64,000 bases of DNA from Raffaelea ambrosiae (Eukaryota > Ascomycota > Sordariomycetes > Ophiostomatales > Ophiostomataceae), in the NCBI GenBank assembly GCA_002778195.1, contig PCDI01000001.1, positions 248,001-312,000 on the forward strand, written 5' to 3'. Below, piece by piece: positions 56,299-64,000 of this stretch (the first letter of the stretch is position 1; every line of letters starts with the position of its first letter). Below the pieces are notes generated by a model. The model did no database searches. It worked only from the letters and a program-made list of their open reading frames with translations, and was not told the origin of the DNA. The translations under genes were made by a program, and so were the position numbers.

Positions 56299-57530
56299 TC
56301 AAGATTGGCCGACGAAAATAGACCCTGTCATAATAGCATGCGAACATGAACACGCTAACTTAAGGAAGGCCTCGTACGGTGGTGCACTCCCCCATCGAAC
56401 AGCTTCCCCGTAAGCATAGTACCGCATGTTAAGGATGAAAGATTCGACGCCGTTAGCGGAACCATGCTGGGCCGCTTGGTCCGGGTGCATCTGATCTCCC
56501 TCCTCTGCTGCTCCAGGGATGCAGTGGTTGTCTGAACGGGGGACTGGATTCAGTTTTCCACCGAACCACGAATTCCATGAAAAATTTGACGGCACGTTCG
56601 CTCCCTGTCTTGCGGCCTTTTTTTGTCTGGAAAACAGCGTCTTGTATAGAACAGGCATCATGCCTATCATAGAGGTTTTGTGGTAGTCCGCGTTGAGACC
56701 GTGAATGAAGTCTGCTTCTCTCCAGGCCGGTCCCACCCCCACCATTGGCAACACACCTTGGCCATTCGCTCGTCCAGCTGGCACTTCTCAGTGTCTGGGC
56801 CCTCTTCGCCTCGTAGTTGCCACGTCGAACGGATCCCAAAGTTGTGGCATATGGGCAAGGATACGCCGCCAATCGTCGTCAACGTTGTAGTTGTCTGGGT
56901 CCATAAATACGTTTGATTGCAGCGTTGTGTCCGAATCTCTTTGAAGAGTTTGCCAATGCAAGGCCCATAGTTTGTATGCAGTAAGGTCTAGCTTGATAAC
57001 GGCTTGGTCTGCCTCAAACAGCATGTTCAACTTGTTCCCAGATGTTCCCAGACAAGAACACCCTGTCAATGAGACGCATACAAGCAAGATAAACTAGCCA
57101 AATAAGACTCAGTCTGCCGGGCAGCATACTGTAGCACCTCACATGTCGCTCCCGAATGAACAGTGAAATAACTTGCTGGAATATGTCCATCATTTGTTCC
57201 TCCGGCTGCATCAACGAGCCGGTACCCCAATGATCCTGCCTTGTTAGCCTAAACGTATACAGTCTACCAGGGGAGAGCTCTTAATTAAAAGATATATATC
57301 GCATCCAGAGATGGATGTATCCCGGCGGCTGGCTGCCCTGTTCCTTTGTTTTTCTGGCCGTCGCTCTGATGACTGTGGTAGCTTCTCGTGGTTACCTCTT
57401 GTAACGCATCTTTTAATTCTTTGAAAACAAAGGAGGGACGAAGGATCTCGAATATAAACAGGAAGGTGGCGAACAGTAGCTGTGTTACCCTGCCATTATC
57501 GCTGACTGGGATGTAATAGATTGCCACCAA
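56299..57530 (-). pseudogene. Unrecognised gene or pseudogene with partly workable exons
   Basis: Several open segments can be linked. One ends FVFKELKDALQE at 57396 and a gtaacc donor gives a 160-nt intron. Exon 57235-57143 encodes DHWGTGSLMQPEEQMMDIFQ and more. A second intron with a poor gtgcta donor leads to a frame with CSCLGTSGNKLNMLFEADQA, VIKLDLTAYKLWALHWQTL and DDDWRRILAHMPQLWDPFDV. After DPFDV the frame shifts by one base (as if one G of a GGG were lost) and later another frame continues with YHKTSMIGMMPVLYKTLFSR to about 56299. This pattern suggests a recently broken gene, or one whose exons I placed wrongly. No domain is recognised. A separate hydrophobic open frame (58252-57899) could be its 5' part, but this is unsupported. 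Confidence 0.3.
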
Positions 57531-58252
57531 TCTCTAGCCTCACCAGAAATACTATTGGGCTCACAACCCGGTGCCGGTCTATTTTATTGTATGCACTTCA
57601 TATTTTCTCTTCATTACAGAAGGAGGCAAGACACCGTGTTTTTCTGAACGATCATCAGCTTCATGTCTTCACTTGCACTCACTCGACATTGGCATTATCT
57701 TTGCTTCGCTTGAAATAATCAACAAATATGCTGTTCAAATACTACGAGAACACTCGTTCTTCCAACAACAGCCTCCACTATCATTCTGAACCAGACGGCT
57801 GTGGCTAACTACTATTCTACGACATACCGTCATGCAACAACAATATGTATACCACCATAACAATCACCGTAGATTCCACCGCACAGTCATATGTTCGTTT
57901 ACAAACACCCCTTGCTACTCCGCAGCCTTTGATTGAAGTGCAGAGTCAGCGTCTTATAATGTGACCACGCACACCTCGGGCAGTATGTCACATTCATGGA
58001 AATACAGTCTGAACGGCTGGACAATTGGCGATCTTCCTGCAAACTTTTCCAAGAGGTGCACTGCGAGCCGAGCAGCAGCGTCACGACACCCCCCTGTACC
58101 GCTGTTCTCACGACGTATTCACCAGCATACTTGGAATCGCTCAGCGCGAGGTCCACAAACGCCACAAACGCCACCACAAGCAGCGGAAATTTGAGCTGGA
58201 GTAGAGGCGGCGAAAACCGGTAAACGCAGGTCACATTCCATCTGGACGTCAA

Positions 58253-60729
58253 GCCAACACCAACGGCATGACCTTGCCCAGCTACAGACTTTCTTTCGCT
58301 CGGCTCACCAAACGCTCTGTGAGACTGACTCTGGCGCTTAGTAGTACAATAATATTACAATAGCACTACGCAACATGGGGATTTAGTTGGATCAATATAG
58401 AGACTTTTTGGAAAAGTTACGGTGACAAGGTGTACACTGATCTTCGTGCTGATTCTTGGTACTTGGGCGCCTTGTGTCAGTTCGCTGATCAGCCTCCGAC
58501 ATATTCATGCCTTTGAAAATGGCCGAAAAATGTCTTTCCGAGACCGCAGCAAATCGGCCGACACGATTTCACTTCGGGCCTCTTCTGCCACTCAGGTTTC
58601 CCCTGATGCTCGGCTTCCTGGTGAGCGCATGGTCTCGGATCGAGGCTTGATGGGCGTGTTCGGGTAACCGGATTGCAATGCACGGGTATCACAGATTCTT
58701 AAATACACTGCAAGATACGGCCCATTTGCCTCGGCGCCGAATGTGAGCCCGAATACCGAACAGCCAGCGCGAGTCCCCAGCTTGGATAGCAATACAGGGA
58801 ACTCTCCGGTTCACACCGTAGACAACGTCAATGGGAGAAGGCTGAACAGCAAGTCAAATAGTTCTTCGCCGTTTTTTATTACAAGATTGATGTGTTCCAC
58901 CTTAGACGGCAAGATTTTAGTGAGATGGAAACGAGAGAGAGAGAGAGATTCGGGATCTGGACTTTTGAAGTGGATTCTTTGTGTCGTTCACCGCAGGGGA
59001 CAAGACCCACAAACAAAGACCTCTTGGTGTTCGTATTTTTTGGGCCTGTTATTATTATTAGCCCGTTTCTGTAGTTACTGCTGTCTCAGCTATAGGGTCT
59101 CGGCCATCTCTTTCTTTTCTCTTGTTTGAGCTCTCCCAACTTGCTGCTCGCCCACATGTCGTGGGCGGCAAGCTACCACGTGACACCGACGTCACACGTT
59201 TCAGCAACGCCCGTAATTGCTCCCAGCTTTTCTGTTACTGGTACTAACTACATGATGTGAGCAATGTCTACCCGGGGCTTTAGTCAGGCATAAGATGCCT
59301 TACACTCGGCATTTTTCCTACCTTCTCAAGACAGAGATAGACACCTCGGCCGTACAAGACCATGCAAGATATATTTGGCGTGCATGGCTCAAGTAGAGGT
59401 TGTGTCTATGATCGCGACCCTGTTCGTTCGCCTATGATATGAAGAAAAATAACATTTCATTGGATCAATAACAAGTTGCCAAGCTCGATAATGGCGACCC
59501 AGTATTCCTTCCGGTGGAATAGACAGTTGTCTATGCGTCCCTCCCTCGGGGTTCTCTTGTACCCAAGGATGCATTGTGCTTTGTTTCTTGACTTCCCTTC
59601 ACTCTGCGAATGGACTTGGACGCTCGCCAAATGATGCTTCTGCATACTTGCTTTGGTTCAGCAAGCCATCCCTCTCCCCTCGTCCAGTCCTGGCACCGAT
59701 CTGCTGGGCTGGAAGACCAAAAAGCAAAGGACGAACGCGAGCCGTGCGAGATGGGGAGCCGAACTATCAAGAACGGCATTCGCAATCTCTTCGCTGTTGC
59801 TTTTCTCGTCAGGCGGTTTGTCAGCGACGCATTCACTAACTAATAGGAATTCGGCCAATAATCGCGCTACAGTAAGATTCATTGCTTGTCCCGTCCCCGG
59901 TAGGGCTGAAAATTCATCCGCCGTCTGACAATAGTTGAGGAGGCAAAACAAGGGCAGCACAGGGGCTAGCCAAACAAGTACAGTGGACTACAGGGGATTT
60001 ATGGGAAACACAGGGCGCTACAGGGCGCTATAATTGGTGCTCGGGGTTTGGCGCGAGAATTGTTCGGCTTGGGGCATTCCTTGTTATTTTCGCGCAGTTA
60101 GTGTGTGTGAATTTTCCGTGGGGGGTCACTTGGAACTTTGCTGCTTCCCTCGCCTTTGCTAGCATCTCAGCCTTCATATTCCCTTCCCTTGGCCAACATC
60201 GACCTTGGATCTGCGCGCCCCGCCCAGATGGCAAATGGGCTCGTTCGTAGTGGTCAAATGCCGAGATTAGAGGAACTTGACCAGCTTCTGCTGGCTGGCC
60301 CCGTCCATGTGACGTCTTTTCCCACCGGCTTCTCTTCGGTGCGCGCTTTCATGACACGTCCCCGTGTATTTTTCAGTGCTCTTGTTGTCTTGGTGCTGCT
60401 GGTCTTGCCCTTGCCCTCCCACTTGGTCTACGTGTATCCCAGGGGAGACCCAATTCTCGAGGGCCCCCTTTTTGTAAGTGAGTACGACGAAAACTATAAA
60501 GCCTGCTTGGGTACAGAGCAAGTTGTCTCTGCCTGACTTCATCTTTCAGACACCCAACTCACCGTCCATATCAAATAATAATCTGGCATTCTTTTGCAGA
60601 GCTGCATCTCAATTACTCTTTGTTTTGACAAGGTTCATCCCACTTGATATCTAAACAGACATCACTCCCTGCCTTTTCTCTTCACTCACACTCTTAACAT
60701 CCACCCACCCTTACACACAGAGATATATC
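58253..60729. other. Gene-free stretch upstream of alternative oxidase
   Basis: No gene is supported. Small open frames such as 60138-60536 and 59658-59960 have no recognisable domain. A GA microsatellite lies near 58931-58945. The last few hundred bases, rich in CT and CCACCC-like sequence, are presumably the alternative oxidase promoter and leader. I found no convincing CGG-N7-CGG element of the type described for the Neurospora aod-1 promoter. Confidence 0.5.
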
Positions 60730-61912
60730 ATGGGTGCAATAAGAGTCAGCACCACGGCCCTGGGTCAGTCCAAAGTCGTTGGTAAGTGTTTGGCTCGTGA
60801 TCTGCCCATTCTCTGCTCTTCTCAAACATCTTCCCTCCACATGTCCAGCAGCATCGCTGGTAACCGGCTATTTACACGGTGTCCTTTCGTGACTGGCGCT
60901 TGCTTCTCGACATCCGCGGCTCAACGCATGCGTGATATCTTTCCCGCCCACGAGACAGAACGTATCCGCCAGACACCACCAGCCTGGCCACATCATGGCT
61001 TCTCCGAGGCAGACATGCTGGCCGTGAAGCCTGGCCACCGGGAGCCTAAGACGATCGGCGACCACGTTGCCTGGCGTCTGATCCGCATTGCTCGCTGGAG
61101 TATGGACACAGCCACGGGTATGAGCAAGGAGCAGAAGACGGACAAGAAGAACCCGACCACAGCCATAATTGCCGGCGAACCGCTGACCGAGGCCCAGTGG
61201 ATGATCCGCTTCATCTTCCTCGAGTCCATTGCCGGCGTGCCCGGCATGGTGGCCGGCATGCTCCGGCACTTGCACTCGATCCGACGCCTCAAGCGGGACA
61301 ACGGCTGGATCGAGACGCTTCTTGAGGAGTCTTACAATGAGCGCATGCACCTGTTGACGTTTATGAAGATGTGCGAACCCGGCTGGTTCATGAAGTATAT
61401 GCTGCTTGGCGCGCAGGGCGTCTATTTTAACGCCATGTTCCTCGCCTACCTCGCCAGCCCCAAGATTTGCCATCGCTTCGTTGGCTACCTTGAAGAAGAG
61501 GCCGTGCATACGTACACACGCTGCATTTCCGAGATCGATGCGGGTTGCACGCCGGCGTGGACGGACCCAAAATTTAAGGTACCCGAGATTGCGGTAAAGT
61601 ACTGGAACATGCCAGAGGATCACCGAACAATGCGGGACCTGATCCTGTACATTCGGGTAAGTTCATAGAAGGAAGAAAAAGAAAAAGAAAAAGAAAACGG
61701 GAATGGCGAGAAGAAGGCAGCACAGAAAAGCAGAAAAAGAATGCTAACAAGAACAGGCTGATGAGGCATGCCATCGCGGTGTCAACCACACACTCGGCAA
61801 TCTCAACCAGAACGAAGACCCGAATCCGTTTGCGAGCCAGTACAATAGCAGCTCTGAACCACCCAAGGCACTCGCAAAGCCCGCCGGTTATGAGCGCGAC
61901 GAGGTCATCTAG
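60730..61912 (+). CDS. aox1: Mitochondrial alternative oxidase
   Basis: Two exons, 60730-61656 and 61757-61912, encode 360 residues (Neurospora Aod-1 is about 362). The 100-nt intron (gtaagt...aacag) lies between YIR and ADEACHR, next to the last iron motif. The N-terminal 65 residues are Ser/Arg-rich, ending FSTSAAQRMRDIFPA, a presequence. The core shows RQTPPAWPHHGFSEADM, FIFLESIAGVPGMVAGMLRH (Glu165), LLEESYNERMHLLTFMKM (Glu204, His207), GYLEEEAVHTYTRC and DEACHRGVNHTLGNL (Glu312, His315), so all di-iron ligands are present. The enzyme oxidises ubiquinol and reduces oxygen to water on the matrix face of the inner membrane, bypassing complexes III and IV. A GTAAGT at 60782 looks like a donor, but no acceptor keeps the frame, so I read through it. 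Confidence 0.96.
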
Positions 61913-64000
61913 AGCCAGAGACTTTTCACTTGACAAATCTCGAATCGGGCAACACGGCGCCGCACAGCATTCGACACTACATTTCATACATCAATTTCCT
62001 TTGTTTCGGATACTTGCGATACAATCGATACCCGGGGTATTAGAAGACATTCCCAACTCTGAAAATCTTTTTTTAAGAGGGAGAAAAAAAGTCATTTAGG
62101 GCATACAAAGGAGCTATCAGACGAGAAAAAACAATCTAAACAACGAAAGAGGGCGCAGACATTATATATTGGACTGCATATTTGGTATCTCACCCCCGGA
62201 TTAGGTATAGCACACAAAATGAAGAAAGATCAGGTCGTGTTCAAATTTTCGTTTGTTGAATTTCTATTTAGAAATAGAATGGAACGAGTGTATCGGCTTC
62301 TCTCGGCCATCCTGGTCAGCCAACACAAACGAAGCATCTAGCTGCGTGACTGTTCGCTTTGTCTGCTTGTGTTCAGCAACTTTGGGTTTCTGCCACCTGT
62401 ATTACGGTCTGTCTGTTTCCGGAACCATCTTACACGTCTTACATAGTATAATGCTCTGCTTCGGACTTCAGCCGCACAGAAAGCCTAACAGCGCAGTGGT
62501 GCCATTAAGTGCCGGGTCCGGAAGAGCGCTGGCTGGGACGCCTTACAAGGCTGGAAAAGGCTACAAGAGGCTGCAAGAGGGCTGTATTACGAGCAAACAA
62601 GCCAGATGGTAGCCTGGGTTGGGCTTCAACGCTAGAAGCAGCATTTCTGGCCGCACACAAATGCACAAGTCGCCAAATCAATCACAACAGCAGGGCGGCA
62701 TTTCACAAACGTGCGAATCGCGGTGACTCGTGCACTTCTCCGTCTGCCCTTGAGCTCCGTAGTTTCGCCGTGTCTCGGTTTCCTCCTTGCCCTGTGCCGA
62801 CGATCTCATTCTTACGCCTCCACTCATTTCCTTGCAGATCTTCGTATCGTGATCACTAGCAGCAAAGCGAAAACCCAGCCACAAAGGATGATCAAGCTCA
62901 TAGTTAGCACTTGAAACACCGATTCGAGCGATTTCGTATCTGGCCAGAGCTAAAAAAAAAAAAATAATAATAAAAGAGCCCCCAAACTCAGCTCATCCTT
63001 TCCTCTGGGGCCAGAGTCTCTGTCTCGGACAACACGACACGGCTTGCTAGTCCCAAATGTGTACAGATAAAGTTTGGTTGAATGGGTCCGAAATAGAAGG
63101 CACAGCGTCATAGCTTGGGGGTGGCCTGCACAATCAGTTGGTCCGTTTGCGACGGACAGCGGGGACGGTGCAAAAAATACTTCAGCCGACCGTTTCAGAG
63201 GTCCGGTATTCAACGTTTTTCCCGCAAACCGTATCTAAATTTAGGTAGTAGCGACTCGCCTCGGCTTCTCTGGGTCTTGCATTTGGATGTCGCAGACCCA
63301 GCGCGGACTTGCAGGCGTAAGTACGAGTACTATGTATGCATGGCGACACCATGGACCCGGTATGTACTCACCCGCGAGCGAGCCAGTCGCTCCTTCCCTC
63401 CAAGTCTGTCTTCGTGCCTACCCTATTCCGACCACCCCCCGCTTCTTCTGTGTCTGTCACCGCACTCGTATCTTACTATCTAGGCTGTACCATATTAACT
63501 AGTAGCTGACTCGCAGCTGCACTCGACCTGCAACCCTGTGCCGAACCTGCCCGCGAAGCGCCCCCTCGTTTTTGTTTCCTGCCTTCTGGGTTATCTGATC
63601 ACACCTCTTTCGCTCTTGTCCTCCCACAGTGCCCCCCCCCTTTTCTGCATCTCTTGTCCGCCTTGTCTCCCGTCCGTATCCTTGCTCTTTGCTTCGCCTC
63701 ACCTGCCCGTCCTACAAGACATACAAGACAGTATTGCTGCACGTCTGGCAACGCTGCCGACCCTGCCCGGCCGCGCACCACCCCACCTGCTTGCGCCCAT
63801 CCTGCTTCGCTAGAAGGAAGACATTTCAGAGACATACGCTCACCAGTCGACACTGGGCCCTTGCAGCTGCGACAGAACAGGATCTATCCACATAGAAGGC
63901 CTGTCCGGCGCGACCTGCTACTGTCCTGCGAGACACATCATCGTCGCCAGCCTATCTTGACGCCAGGAGCCGGCCAGATAGCGTCGCAGCGCAACAATAG
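61913..64000. other. Gene-free right end of the window
   Basis: The start presumably holds the alternative oxidase 3' untranslated region. The rest has no supported gene. It contains ACTATGTA-type copies (62440, 63329), TACGAGTA (63322) and a pyrimidine-rich end from about 63,400, which may be the leader of a gene beyond the window. Confidence 0.55.
63322..63336. repeat. Composite TACGAGTA-ACTATGTA motif
   Basis: This 15-base sequence is identical to 6471-6485, 57 kb away. The two 8-bp motifs overlap by one base in both places. Confidence 0.85.

Noticed and set aside
60330..60345. A CGG-N8-CGG sequence upstream of alternative oxidase
   Set aside because: The spacing differs from the CGG-N7-CGG element described for Neurospora alternative oxidase control, so I do not call it a regulatory site.
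60138..60536. A small open frame with one hydrophobic helix upstream of alternative oxidase
   Set aside because: No recognisable family; it lies in the probable promoter region and has no other coding support.
60782..60851. A possible N-terminal intron in alternative oxidase
   Set aside because: A good GTAAGT donor exists, but both nearby AG acceptors shift the frame; the unspliced reading gives a normal presequence and family length.
1..64000. tRNA, rRNA, CRISPR or intact transposon sequences
   Set aside because: I looked for tRNA T-loop signatures, terminal repeats and transposase or reverse-transcriptase motifs and saw none convincing; a dedicated covariance-model search was not possible.

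Overview
This window looks like nuclear DNA from a filamentous ascomycete (Pezizomycotina, most likely a Sordariomycete; an ophiostomatalean such as Sporothrix is only a guess). The evidence is GC-rich coding exons broken by short introns (55-205 nt, one of 338 nt) with GTRNGT donors, CTAAC/CTGAC branch sites and YAG acceptors. The gene content also fits: Zn2Cys6 regulator, CFEM/GPI protein, alternative oxidase of Neurospora type, Mdm31 and Rad60-like proteins. Splice structures below were built by hand from reading frames, splice consensus and family knowledge. No transcript or database evidence was available.

Layout. Positions 1-12,378 contain no gene I can support. This desert ends at a Ran1-type protein kinase (12,379-14,300) and is studded with two short motifs, TACGAGTA and ACTATGTA. 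Positions 14,301-20,300 are again nearly gene-free but hold eroded coding relics: a sugar-transporter C-terminus and a possible transcription-factor fragment. From 20,370 to 26,034 there is a compact module: a Zn2Cys6 regulator (+), a phytanoyl-CoA dioxygenase-family enzyme (-) and an MFS sugar-type transporter (+). The last two are divergent across a promoter carrying CGG repeat arrays.

From 26,223 to 34,188 lie a CSN8/PSMD8/eIF3K-like protein, a DEDDy exonuclease-domain protein, a FabG-like reductase, a WD40 TFIIIC-type protein and a CFEM GPI protein. A DHA1-type MFS transporter and a histidine acid phosphatase converge at 36,830-40,932. Positions 43,176-53,981 are housekeeping: peroxisomal 2,4-dienoyl-CoA reductase (AKL terminus), a Rad60-like SUMO-domain protein, Pno1/Dim2, Mdm31 and eIF3j. 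Positions 54,000-60,700 are gene-poor and contain two more decayed or doubtful loci. Alternative oxidase lies at 60,730-61,912, and the rest appears non-coding.

How genes may work together: the regulator, dioxygenase and transporter plausibly form a small inducible uptake/oxidation unit. The dienoyl-CoA reductase serves peroxisomal beta-oxidation of unsaturated fatty acids. Pno1, eIF3j and the TFIIIC-like protein serve ribosome and RNA polymerase III functions. Alternative oxidase and Mdm31 act in the mitochondrial inner membrane.
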